A stretch of DNA of 61,841 bases from Planctomycetaceae bacterium (GTDB taxonomy: Bacteria > Planctomycetota > Phycisphaerae > Phycisphaerales > UBA1924): NCBI GenBank assembly GCA_021294835.1, contig JAJTDF010000006.1, forward strand, positions 1-61,841. Reading direction: 5' to 3'. The notes under the pieces are model-generated. The model had not been told where the DNA came from. It saw only the letters and a list, made by a program, of their open reading frames with translations, and searched no databases. Positions 10,758 through 19,545 of the stretch are shown here, piece by piece (the first letter of the stretch is position 1; every line of letters begins with the position of its first letter). Position numbers and translations under genes: made by a program.

Positions 10758-12326
10758 TCAGGAGAGCTTGCGTGCCCGCATGGGCTTGGGCACAGCCGGC
10801 TCGGCATCCGCAGCTGGGGTCGGCGTCGGGGTCGCAGCCGGCGTCGCCGGTCCGGCAGTGGCGCCGCCGTGTGCCTCGCCCTCGCTGGCCGAAAACGTCT
10901 GGTCCGCGGCATCAAGCCCGGCCAGCACGCTGTCCACCGCCGCCTGTTCGGCCGCCAGAACCCGACCGCTGATGGTCTCGTAGCAGGTGGCAAGCAAACC
11001 TACCAGCGGGAACTTGGCGGAGGTGAACGGCGAAACGCCCAGGCGTCGCAGCAGCGGATGGCTGACCTCAGGCGGCCCGAGCGTCAGGTCGATCTCAGCC
11101 AACTCCGGGCCGATCCGCCAGAAGTTGTCGATCTGGGTGTCCAGCCCCGGGCTCGGCTGGTCAGCCAGGCCCGGCAAGCGGGGCACAAACGCCGGCACAG
11201 GCCGGTCGCCCGATCGGCCAGTCCCGGACCCGCCGCCCTGGCTGCCGGGCTGGCTCTCGCGGTTGGCCGAGGCCACCGCCCGCTTCTGCCGCAGCCGCTC
11301 GAGCAGGTCGTCCTTGCTCAGCCCGCGAAGCTGGGTCATCAGGAACGTGTCGGTCGCCAGCTTCTCCGCAACCAGAGCCATCACGCAGCACACGTGCTTG
11401 CACCACGGCGAGGCCGGGGCCGACGGGCCGGCGGTTCCGGGGCCGGGCATCGGCACGCCGCCGGGGCCAAGGCGGATGGTCTGGGTCTTGTGGCACGTGC
11501 ACGCGACCGACAGGTGCGAGGCCTCAGCGGGGAACAGATGCAGCCGGTGCGGACTGAACAGGTCCTCGATGCTTGCCGGCACCTCACCGGCCAGCAGCGC
11601 CGCCAGCGGCTTGGCCTCCTGCACCATCCCCGCGATGACCGCGTCCCACTGCTCGAAGGTGAACACCGGCAGCCGGATGTCGGTCACGTACGCAAAGGGC
11701 ATGCGGCCCTGCACGCGGGCGGAGATGTGCCCGGGATTGATGGTCAGGAAGCGGGTCTGGCCCAGTCGGGCATAAAGGACGCCCTCGGTCAGCGCCTCGC
11801 CGGGCGCACAGTCCTCCACCAGCCGCATCCACCGCTGCGCCGCCCACGCCAGCGAGACCGGCCCCTCCTTGGTCGACAGTTTGATGCCGCCCCGCACCTT
11901 GCGGGGGTTGATCGTCGCCTGGGGCGGCGAGGTCAGCCTCGGCGGAGGCAATTCACGCTGGCGACCCTCTCGCACGACGCGCAGATGCTCGGGGATCTGC
12001 TCCATCGCCCGCTTGCGGAACGTCGTCGAGCGGTCATCAACTTTGCCCGGCCCGCCGGCGCTGCCGGAGGCACCCTCAGGCTGCTCCGCCCCGTCAGCCT
12101 CCTCGGCGGTCAGGTCGGCCTCCAACGCGTCGAGATTGTCCTCGGCGTCCGCGGCCTCCTGCAGCACAGGCGGCGGAGCCGGCGTAGCGACCGGCGGAGG
12201 ACCCGCCGGAACGGGCGAAGCGGGCACCGGGGTCTTGGTTTCCGGCTCGGCCGCTGCAGGCAACGCGGCCTTGCCCTTGCGACGAGGCTGCCCGGGGGCA
12301 GGTGATGGCGGCGGGGTGGGGCTCAA
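10758..12326 (-). CDS. SWIM zinc-finger protein
   Basis: A 522-residue protein with a SWIM zinc motif: CTCH near residue 272 and CKHVCCV near 308 (pattern CxC...CxH). SWIM domains bind DNA or protein and are commonly encoded next to SNF2 helicases in bacteria. The N-terminal 80 residues are Pro/Ala-rich and the C terminus is low complexity. The start is TTG at 12326, overlapping the helicase stop as TTGA, with a strong GAGGAGG seven bases upstream inside the helicase gene. This implies translational coupling with the SNF2 protein, so the two probably act as a complex. Confidence 0.85.
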   Translation of the reverse strand: MSPTPPPSPAPGQPRRKGKAALPAAAEPETKTPVPASPVPAGPPPVATPAPPPVLQEAADAEDNLDALEADLTAEEADGAEQPEGASGSAGGPGKVDDRSTTFRKRAMEQIPEHLRVVREGRQRELPPPRLTSPPQATINPRKVRGGIKLSTKEGPVSLAWAAQRWMRLVEDCAPGEALTEGVLYARLGQTRFLTINPGHISARVQGRMPFAYVTDIRLPVFTFEQWDAVIAGMVQEAKPLAALLAGEVPASIEDLFSPHRLHLFPAEASHLSVACTCHKTQTIRLGPGGVPMPGPGTAGPSAPASPWCKHVCCVMALVAEKLATDTFLMTQLRGLSKDDLLERLRQKRAVASANRESQPGSQGGGSGTGRSGDRPVPAFVPRLPGLADQPSPGLDTQIDNFWRIGPELAEIDLTLGPPEVSHPLLRRLGVSPFTSAKFPLVGLLATCYETISGRVLAAEQAAVDSVLAGLDAADQTFSASEGEAHGGATAGPATPAATPTPTPAADAEPAVPKPMRARKLS

Positions 12327-15300
12327 GCGGAGACCTCCTCGGCCTCATCCGCGGTGGCCACCGCATCGGGCCGGAGCATGAGCACGTCGCGCAACTGCGA
12401 GAGCGACAGTTCGGTGAGCCAGGACTCGCCGGAGCCGATGACCTTGTCGGCCAGTTCGCTCTTCTGCTCGATCATCTGGTCGATGCGTTCCTCCAGCGTG
12501 CCGGCGACCACGAACTTGTGCACCTGCACGGTGCGGGTCTGGCCGATGCGGAAGGCGCGGTCGGTGGCCTGGCTTTCCACCGCCGGGTTCCACCAGCGGT
12601 CAAAGTGGAACACGTGGTTGGCCGCCGTGAGGTTCAGACCGACGCCGCCGGCCTTGAGGCTGAGGATGAAAACGGGGTTGCTGCCGTCTCCCTTCTGGAA
12701 GGCGGCGATCATGGCCTCACGGTCCTTCAGGGTGGTGCCGCCGTGCAGCAGCAGGACCTCGCGGTCCAGTTCCCGGCGCAGCATCTGGGCGAGCAGGTTG
12801 CCCATCTGGCGGAACTGCGTGAACACCAGCGCCTGCCCGCCGGAGGCGATGACCTCGTCAAGCATCTGGATGAGCCGCACGCACTTGCCCGAGCGAGCAG
12901 GCGCCGCCGCTCCCCAGACGATGCCCGTGCCGTCCGCGTCCTCGCCCCGATCCTTGAGGTACTGCTCGGGGTGGTTGCAGATCTGCTTGAGTTTGACCAG
13001 GCCGGCGAGGATGAGCCCGCGCCGGTGGATGCCCTCGGCGGCCTCCGCGGCCGAGAGCATCTGCTTGACGGTGCTCTCGTAGAGCGAGGCCTGCTCGGGC
13101 GTGAGATAGCAGTACTCCTTGCTCTCAACCTTCTCGGGCAGGTCAGCGATGACGTTGGGGTCGGTCTTCAGACGCCGGAGGATGAACGGCTGCACGATGG
13201 ACCGCAGCCGTTTGGCGCGGATCTGGTCGCGGTAGCGTTCGATGGGCAGCGCGAAGCGGGACCGGAAGTCATGGATGGTCCCGAGCAGGCCGGGGTTGAT
13301 GAAATCGATGATCGACCAGAGTTCCGAAAGGCGGTTCTCGATCGGCGTACCGGTGAGGGCGATGCGCCTTGGCGTATCCAGGCTGCGAATGGCCTGGGTC
13401 TGCTTGGCCACCGGATTCTTGATGTTCTGCGCCTCATCAAGTGCGATGCGCCACCACGGCACGCGGGCGAGTGTCTCGCGATCGCGGTGCGCCAGGGAAT
13501 AGGTGGTCACGACCAGATCGTGCTCGGATGCCACCTTCAGGAACGCCTCGCCCTGGGCCCGCAACGGACCGTGATGCACCATCACGCGGATGGAAGGTGC
13601 GAAGCGTCGACTCTCGCGCACCCAGTTGCCCAGCACACTCATCGGCACCACCAGCAGCGTCGGTCCCGGCTGCTCGCTGGTCGGCAGCAGACCCTGCCTT
13701 TCGTGCAGCAGCATCGCCAGCAACTGGATGGTCTTGCCCAGACCCATGTCGTCGGCCAGGCACGAGCCCAGACCGAAGCGGTCCATGAACGAGAGCCATG
13801 ACAGACCCTTGACCTGATACGGCCGGAGCGAGCCGACGAACCCGTCGGGCGCGCCGAGCATGGGCATCTTCTGCGGCCCCGTGCCATCACCGAACACCGA
13901 GGCCAGCCACCCGCTGACGTCCATGCCGACCACCGGAAGGCCGGTCTGTCGCAAGTCGGCGGCGTAGGCCAGGCGAATCGCCCGCCCGAGCTCCATCTCC
14001 CCGCCCGGGTTCTCGCGGATGAACGCCACCGCCGCCTGCACGTCCTCGGGCCGAACCTCGACCCAGCGGCCGTCGATCAGCACCAGCGGCGAACGCATGG
14101 CGGCGAGTTTCTGGAAGTCCTGCAGGCTCAGGCTGGTCTGGCCGAGAGAAATCTGCCAGCGGTAGTTCACCAGCGTGTTCAGGCCGATACGCGGCGGCGA
14201 GGCCGAGCCGGGGGCGGTCTGCGGAGCCTCCCCGCTGTCAATGTGCAAGCGAACGCCCAGACGGGTGCCGGGGGCGTCCCACCATGCGGGCACGTGCACG
14301 ATGAAGCCCTGCTCGGCGAGGATGGACCGGTGCTCGCGCAGGAACTCGTACGCCTGGTTGGTCGTCAGTTGCAGGCCGGCGGGCTCGGCCTGCTCCAGTG
14401 CCTTCTCGGCCTGCTTGTAGAGCCGCGCCGCACGAGCCAACTCCGCCAGCAGCAGTTCCTGAGGCTGATCCACGCGATGCCCCAGCACCACGCCGCCCTC
14501 GGCCGGCATCAGCCACACGTCCTCCGCGTCGATGGTCACACGCGGGTCCTCCACCGACTGCAGGCCCAGCCGCAGCGGCCAGGTGAGGCCCGACGCCGGC
14601 GGGGTGATCTGCACCTCGCCGTCGGCGGTGCTGGCGGCCGGAGCGGCCGGCAGGTCCAGCGGCTCTTCCAGGCGGAAGCTCAATCGCCAACTGGAACTGA
14701 TGCCCCGCTGGTCCAACTGGCCGATCCAATTGCGCACCCGCTTGACCAATTCGGGCTTCTGCTCGCCGACCGCCGAGATGCCGTCGGGGGCATCCAGCAG
14801 GCCGGTCAGCCAGGCCACGTGCGGGTCCTCGGCGGGCTTGCGGCCGGCGATGGTGTCGTGCATCGTCTCGGCGACCAGCACCCTTCGGCACTGAGAGTCG
14901 CACACACGGACGATCAGATCCTCCAGAATCGGCCAGGCCTGGCTGCCGGCGCCGTCATCGGCGGCCCGCGCCGCGGGCGGCATGGCGGCGGTCAGCCGCT
15001 GCAGCCGGTGCACGGTGGCCTCGTCGGCCAGCCAGGGCTGCCACAGCCCGTGGAGGTTGCCGGCGAAGTCCTGCACCACGCTGGGCACAAACCGCTGCTG
15101 GGCCAGCAGCCACCGGACAAACCGTCCGACCGTCACGTAGTACCTCAGCCCGGCGCCCGCGTCCACGGCGCTGGTGCGCCCGCTGATCGCCGCCGCTTCG
15201 CCGAACGACGCGTCCATCGCATCCAGCACATCAAGCGCGTCGGCCGGGGGCACGGCCAGAGACGGCACGCTGTACGGCACCATCACCACGGCCTCGCCCG

Positions 15301-15574
15301 AGTCCTCCGCAACCGCGTGCCCGACAGCGTGGGCCACCGTGGGGCTGGGCAGCGGCAGGTTGCGGGCGGTGGGCAGCAGCACACGCACCTCGGCCGCCTC
15401 GCGAGCGGCCGCCGACGGCAAGACGCCGCCGACCAGTGTGCCGAGTTCCTCCACGGTGCACACGAACGGATGCAGTCCGGCACGGGCCGAGCGGGCGTCG
15501 ACCGGACGGGCCACCTCGGCCCAGAGGTGAAGGTGACCCTGGTACCAGTTGGCGTGGAGCGCGTGGGTGTGCAT
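12323..15574 (-). CDS. SNF2-family helicase
   Basis: A 1083-residue Swi2/Snf2 ATP-dependent DNA translocase. The N-terminal 550 residues are the divergent SNF2-associated region seen in bacterial members. The ATPase core follows: Walker A DMGLGKTIQ near residue 610, DEAQNIKN (motif II) near 712, LTGTPIENRLSELW (III), then the C-terminal lobe with HFDRWWNPAVE and FRIGQTR (VI) near 1008. All helicase motifs look intact. It is the first gene of a two-gene unit with the SWIM protein. tRNA-Lys lies 60 bases upstream on the same strand with no terminator between. Role unknown; RapA-like polymerase recycling or DNA repair are both possible. Confidence 0.92.
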   Translation of the reverse strand: MHTHALHANWYQGHLHLWAEVARPVDARSARAGLHPFVCTVEELGTLVGGVLPSAAAREAAEVRVLLPTARNLPLPSPTVAHAVGHAVAEDSGEAVVMVPYSVPSLAVPPADALDVLDAMDASFGEAAAISGRTSAVDAGAGLRYYVTVGRFVRWLLAQQRFVPSVVQDFAGNLHGLWQPWLADEATVHRLQRLTAAMPPAARAADDGAGSQAWPILEDLIVRVCDSQCRRVLVAETMHDTIAGRKPAEDPHVAWLTGLLDAPDGISAVGEQKPELVKRVRNWIGQLDQRGISSSWRLSFRLEEPLDLPAAPAASTADGEVQITPPASGLTWPLRLGLQSVEDPRVTIDAEDVWLMPAEGGVVLGHRVDQPQELLLAELARAARLYKQAEKALEQAEPAGLQLTTNQAYEFLREHRSILAEQGFIVHVPAWWDAPGTRLGVRLHIDSGEAPQTAPGSASPPRIGLNTLVNYRWQISLGQTSLSLQDFQKLAAMRSPLVLIDGRWVEVRPEDVQAAVAFIRENPGGEMELGRAIRLAYAADLRQTGLPVVGMDVSGWLASVFGDGTGPQKMPMLGAPDGFVGSLRPYQVKGLSWLSFMDRFGLGSCLADDMGLGKTIQLLAMLLHERQGLLPTSEQPGPTLLVVPMSVLGNWVRESRRFAPSIRVMVHHGPLRAQGEAFLKVASEHDLVVTTYSLAHRDRETLARVPWWRIALDEAQNIKNPVAKQTQAIRSLDTPRRIALTGTPIENRLSELWSIIDFINPGLLGTIHDFRSRFALPIERYRDQIRAKRLRSIVQPFILRRLKTDPNVIADLPEKVESKEYCYLTPEQASLYESTVKQMLSAAEAAEGIHRRGLILAGLVKLKQICNHPEQYLKDRGEDADGTGIVWGAAAPARSGKCVRLIQMLDEVIASGGQALVFTQFRQMGNLLAQMLRRELDREVLLLHGGTTLKDREAMIAAFQKGDGSNPVFILSLKAGGVGLNLTAANHVFHFDRWWNPAVESQATDRAFRIGQTRTVQVHKFVVAGTLEERIDQMIEQKSELADKVIGSGESWLTELSLSQLRDVLMLRPDAVATADEAEEVSA

Positions 15575-15633
15575 GTGGAAAGCGGCCGGCGGTCATGTGC
15601 CGCGGACAGGGCCCGCAGCGAAGGGCTGGACAA

Positions 15634-15706
15634 TGAGGACGGTGGGACTCGAACCCACGACCAGCGGATTAAAAGTCCGCTGCTCTACCAACTGAGCTAC
15701 GTCCTC
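15634..15706 (-). tRNA. tRNA-Lys (anticodon TTT)
   Basis: 73-base cloverleaf on the minus strand. The acceptor is GAGGACG with CGTCCTC, discriminator A. The anticodon stem is GCGGA/TCCGC with loop CTTTTAA (anticodon TTT), and the T arm GTGGG-TTCGAGT-CCCAC. CCA is not encoded. It lies between waaA and the SNF2 gene on the same strand. Confidence 0.95.
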
Positions 15707-15906
15707 GTGCGAGCGGCCGGTGAGCCGCCGACGATCTATTCGATAGACAGGACATATGCCACGAACGGGGGCTGAAACCCGCGCGTGGCTCGTGAACTCA
15801 TCGAACGTATGGATGATACGCGCCCCGGAGCAACGGTGCCTCTGGGGCGGGTCGGTGAGGACGCCCAGGCCAAGGACTGGCCGAACCGGCCCGGTTGATG
15901 GGGTGT

Positions 15907-17268
15907 TCACACTGCCGAGGACACCGATGCACCGCCGGAAGCGGGAAGCCCAGCCGTACTCTTTCCCTCGCCATCGGGCCGAGCGGCTTCAGCGAGCATC
16001 CGCAGCAGCAATTCGGCATGGCGGCGGGTGGCCCCCTTGTGGGCGGAAACGCACTGCACAGCGGCCTGGCCCATCGCCGCCCGCCGCGGGGCGTCAGCCA
16101 GCAGCCGCTCCAGTACGGCCCGCAGTTCACCAGGGGCGACCACCTGCAGCCCGCCCGCGGCCGACAGCGTTTCCACCACCGTCGTGAAGTTGCGTGTGAA
16201 CGGCCCGATCAGCACCGCCTTGCCGAGGGCAGCGGGCTCGATGGGATCCGAGCCGCCCTGGTCCACCAGCGACCGCCCCACCACCACCACATCGGCCAGG
16301 GCGTAGGCGGTTCGCAGTTCGCCGATAGTGTCCAGCAAAAAGCGGGTCGGCGAGTTGATCGGCGGGGCCGCGGGCACAGGGGTGATTCGGCCGACGACTG
16401 TCCCGGCCCGGCCGGCGGTGCGAGAGCGACGCACGCAGCCGGGCAGGGCGGCCGTGGCCGCGTCGAACCGCTCGGGCTTTCTCGGCGCACAGAGCAGTTG
16501 CACGCCCGGCGGGCAAGCCTCGTGCAGCATCGCCTCTTCGCCCTCGGCGGTTGATCCGGCGACGATGAGCGGTCGGGATGGGTCGATGCCGAAGTCCGCG
16601 GCCATCGCGGCCACACCGGACAGCGAGGCTGCGCCGCCCGGCGGCACGGCGGGGGCCGCGTCCCACTTCATGGTGTCAGAGATCACCACGCGTTCCGGTC
16701 GGGCGCCCATAGCGATGAAGCGTTCGGCGTAATGGCGGTCCTGCACCGCCGCCAGATGCAGCCCGCCGAAACTGGCCTGCATCACCGGCCGGATGCGGCG
16801 ATAGCCCCGGAAACTGCGGGCGCTCAGGCGGCCGTTGACCACCGCCACCGGAATGCCCCGCCGGCGGGCGGACGCGATGAAGTTGGGCCAGAGTTCCAGT
16901 TCCACCAGCCCCACGCCGTCCGGCCGGACTGCATCCAGGAACCGCTCAACCGAGCGGGTGAAGTCCAGCGGGTAGCGGACCACGTGGACCGGCGGCTTGA
17001 ACAGTTCTCGAGCACGGGCCAGGCCGGTGTCGGTGGTGGTGGCGACGACGACCTCGACGTGGGGGGTCAACTCGGCGACCAGCCCTCGGATCGCGGAGAC
17101 TTCGCCGACTGACACGGCATGCAGCAGCAGCCGCTTGCGGCCCGCCGCAGGCTCAGGCAGCGCCGGAGTGTGGCCGAACCGCTCGCCCCACCCGCCCCGG
17201 GCCTTGCGGGCCCACACCGGCGCCAGCAGCACGCCCCCCACCGCATAAGCCAGATCGAACGCATTCAT
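15907..17268 (-). CDS. waaA: 3-deoxy-D-manno-octulosonate (Kdo) transferase
   Basis: GT30 glycosyltransferase that adds Kdo to lipid A precursor at the inner membrane; it implies a Gram-negative type outer membrane. The 453-residue protein shows the family N terminus (a membrane anchor, then KARGGWGERFG), LLHAVSVGEV, the VVATTTDTG strand, ELELWPNFI and VNGRLSARSFRGYRR, and in the C-terminal domain VVGRSLVDQGGSDPIEPA. It ends in a Ser/Gly tail of low complexity. Length matches WaaA (about 420). tRNA-Val lies 60 bases upstream and tRNA-Lys 200 bases downstream, all on the minus strand. Confidence 0.93.
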   Translation of the reverse strand: MNAFDLAYAVGGVLLAPVWARKARGGWGERFGHTPALPEPAAGRKRLLLHAVSVGEVSAIRGLVAELTPHVEVVVATTTDTGLARARELFKPPVHVVRYPLDFTRSVERFLDAVRPDGVGLVELELWPNFIASARRRGIPVAVVNGRLSARSFRGYRRIRPVMQASFGGLHLAAVQDRHYAERFIAMGARPERVVISDTMKWDAAPAVPPGGAASLSGVAAMAADFGIDPSRPLIVAGSTAEGEEAMLHEACPPGVQLLCAPRKPERFDAATAALPGCVRRSRTAGRAGTVVGRITPVPAAPPINSPTRFLLDTIGELRTAYALADVVVVGRSLVDQGGSDPIEPAALGKAVLIGPFTRNFTTVVETLSAAGGLQVVAPGELRAVLERLLADAPRRAAMGQAAVQCVSAHKGATRRHAELLLRMLAEAARPDGEGKSTAGLPASGGASVSSAV

Positions 17269-17328
17269 GCTTCAGCGGTGCGGGGTCATATTCGAAATCA
17301 ACGGCGAAGGAGAGGTGGTGCGAGACAA

Positions 17329-17402
17329 TGGGCAGGCCGGGATTCGAACCCGGGACACTTCGCGTGTAAGGCGAATGCTCTGGCCAGCTGAGCTACCCGC
17401 CC
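17329..17402 (-). tRNA. tRNA-Val (anticodon TAC)
   Basis: 74-base cloverleaf on the minus strand. The acceptor is GGGCGGG with CCTGCCC (one G-U pair), discriminator A. The anticodon stem is TTCGC/GCGAA with loop CTTACAC (anticodon TAC), and the T arm CCGGG-TTCGAAT-CCCGG. CCA is not encoded. Confidence 0.95.
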
Positions 17403-17492
17403 GGCCGATTCAAGCGTAGACCAGCCCCGACCCCGGGCCCGAACCGCCATTCCGCAGAGCGATGACCACCCCAGGTGTGCCCGCGTGCCCGC

Positions 17493-19319
17493 TCACCGCT
17501 CCCGAGCGGCCAAGGCGCGGGCCGCCCGCAGAACCAGCCCCTCGCGAACGCCGCCAAGATGCACCACCCACTGCTCAGCCGCCCGCCTGGGCAACGCCCG
17601 GAGCACCTCGCGCAGCACCATCGCCCCCGAAAGAGCCACGTCCGCCCGGCCCGGGGCGATACCCGGCGTACCGGCCAGACTCTCCACCGTGGAAGTACGC
17701 AGGGCGCGGAGCACCCGCCGCAGCGCCCCGCGGTCCACCATCACCCCCTGCAGCCGTGCGGGCATGGCCGCCTCCGGCTCGGCCTGCAACGAAAGCGCTC
17801 CCGCATGGGCCAAGGCCAACGCGGCCACCGTGGTGGCCGAGCCCCCCACCGCCACCGCCAGGCACCCCGCCGGCGGCCGCAGCGCCTTGACCGGCCCGCG
17901 GACCGCCTCACGCACCGCCGCCCGGGCCTCGGTCCACCGCTGCTCGCACAACGCCGCGTGCCCGCCGAACCGCTCAGCGATCACCACCGCCCCGATGGGG
18001 ATGAGCACCGAACGCACCACCCGCCCGTCTTCCAGCAGCGACACCTGCGTGCTGCCGCCACCGACATCGGCCACCACAGACGGCACACTGCCGATGGCGA
18101 ACTGTGCCGCTACACCTTCGGCGGCCAACTCGGCCTCCTCCTGCTGGGTGATGATCCGCACCCGCAGGCCGGTCGCGTTGCGAACCTCTTCGAGGAACTC
18201 GCCCCCGTCGGCCGCCATGCGCACCGCCGCGGTCGCCACCGCCTCCATGCCTTCCGGCGGCACGCCGTGCGTCTGCGCCGCCCGCACAAACCGGCCCAAG
18301 GCCGCGAGCGTCTCGCGCTTGGCCCGCTCACTGAGCACGCGTCCACCGCGTGCGGGGTCGCTCGCTGCGGCGGCATCCGCCGACCCGCCGAGCCCTTCAG
18401 CCAGCCGCGTCGGCTCCCGCACCTCGTGCAGCCGCGTGATCCGGCCGTCAGCGCTCACGCTGGCCACCAGCAGCCGCGCCGCGCTGGAGCCCAGCTCGAT
18501 GCCGGCGACCGGAACGCCGGATTCCGCCTCCGCCAAGCCCGCGGCACCCGCTGAAGCGTCGGGCACCAACTGGGCCGAGGCGGCATGCACCACCTCGGCA
18601 AGTTCGCTGCCAGTCAGGCGGCGGTCCCGGGCGTCGCCCAAAGCCCGCTGCAGGGATCGCAGAGCGGGAACATCTAGCGGGCTGGGCAGCGGCAGGCCGG
18701 AGGCCGCCAGAACCGCCGAGGCGTAGCGGAGCCGCTTGATCGCCAGCCGCAGTCGATGGGCCCCGGCAACGGTGGTGGGCCGTGCCGCCGCCAGCACCGT
18801 CGCCCGACGGGCCAGCACGGCCGCCCGTGCGAGTAAGCCATCGGGGAACCGCGGCGACGAGAACGGCCCCTGCCCGCCGTGCGATACACGGCGGACCTGC
18901 CGACGCCAGCGACGCTGCACCCGCTCGGCCAACTTCGGCAACCCCTGCAGCATCTCGCGGGCCAGTTGCAGGCGGTCATCGGCCGGGGCCCCCTGCACGT
19001 CAGCGTCGCGAAGCGAGCCCGCTGAGCGACGCACGGCGCGAGCACGGTTGCGGAGTTTGCGATCACCCAGCAGCAGCGCCAGCGCCTCAACCCGCGCCGA
19101 GAGCACACGCACGGCCCGAACCTGGCCGGGCGTGGGCGGCTCCAAAGCCCGAAGCACGGCGCGAACGGCCTCGCCCCAGTCCTCCATCAGCGTGTTGGCA
19201 ACCGCGAAGCACACCGGGGCCAGTTCGCCCAGCGGCGCCGACGGCGGCGGCGGCAGCGGGGCCGGATCGGCCGTCGGATCGCGTGGCGCACCGGCGGGAA
19301 GGGGGTCGGGAGAACTCAC
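17493..19319 (-). CDS. CHAD domain fused to Ppx/GppA exopolyphosphatase
   Basis: Two-domain protein of 608 residues from the GTG at 19319. Residues 30-240 look like a CHAD domain, a helical bundle that binds polyphosphate (AHRLRLAIKRLRYASAVL is the typical second repeat). Its first repeat has lost the usual His (GQVRAVRVLSARVEAL). Residues about 270-600 are a Ppx/GppA ASKHA phosphatase: GIELGSSAARLL, EAVATAAVR, VADVGGGSTQ and VGGSATTVAAL. It probably hydrolyses polyphosphate or pppGpp. A longer TTG start at 19406 is possible but adds an Arg-rich, non-conserved leader. It is divergent from the S8 peptidase. Confidence 0.85.
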   Translation of the reverse strand: MSSPDPLPAGAPRDPTADPAPLPPPPSAPLGELAPVCFAVANTLMEDWGEAVRAVLRALEPPTPGQVRAVRVLSARVEALALLLGDRKLRNRARAVRRSAGSLRDADVQGAPADDRLQLAREMLQGLPKLAERVQRRWRRQVRRVSHGGQGPFSSPRFPDGLLARAAVLARRATVLAAARPTTVAGAHRLRLAIKRLRYASAVLAASGLPLPSPLDVPALRSLQRALGDARDRRLTGSELAEVVHAASAQLVPDASAGAAGLAEAESGVPVAGIELGSSAARLLVASVSADGRITRLHEVREPTRLAEGLGGSADAAAASDPARGGRVLSERAKRETLAALGRFVRAAQTHGVPPEGMEAVATAAVRMAADGGEFLEEVRNATGLRVRIITQQEEAELAAEGVAAQFAIGSVPSVVADVGGGSTQVSLLEDGRVVRSVLIPIGAVVIAERFGGHAALCEQRWTEARAAVREAVRGPVKALRPPAGCLAVAVGGSATTVAALALAHAGALSLQAEPEAAMPARLQGVMVDRGALRRVLRALRTSTVESLAGTPGIAPGRADVALSGAMVLREVLRALPRRAAEQWVVHLGGVREGLVLRAARALAARER

Positions 19320-19545
19320 GATGGCGACGGTACGGCGGGGGCAACGGGAGCGAACCGGCCACGCTTCGCGTCCTATAACTTTTTTCGTCCACCTCCGCCC
19401 GTTCAACCGGGCAACGCCGCCCTTTGGTGCTGGCCGCCCACCCCGCCGACCTGCCGCCTGGGTTGCACATTGCCGGACACAAGGCGAACCGGTGGTATGT
19501 TTCAGTCGGACCAGTCGCTGTCAAGCACAAGGACCCATCGCCCCG

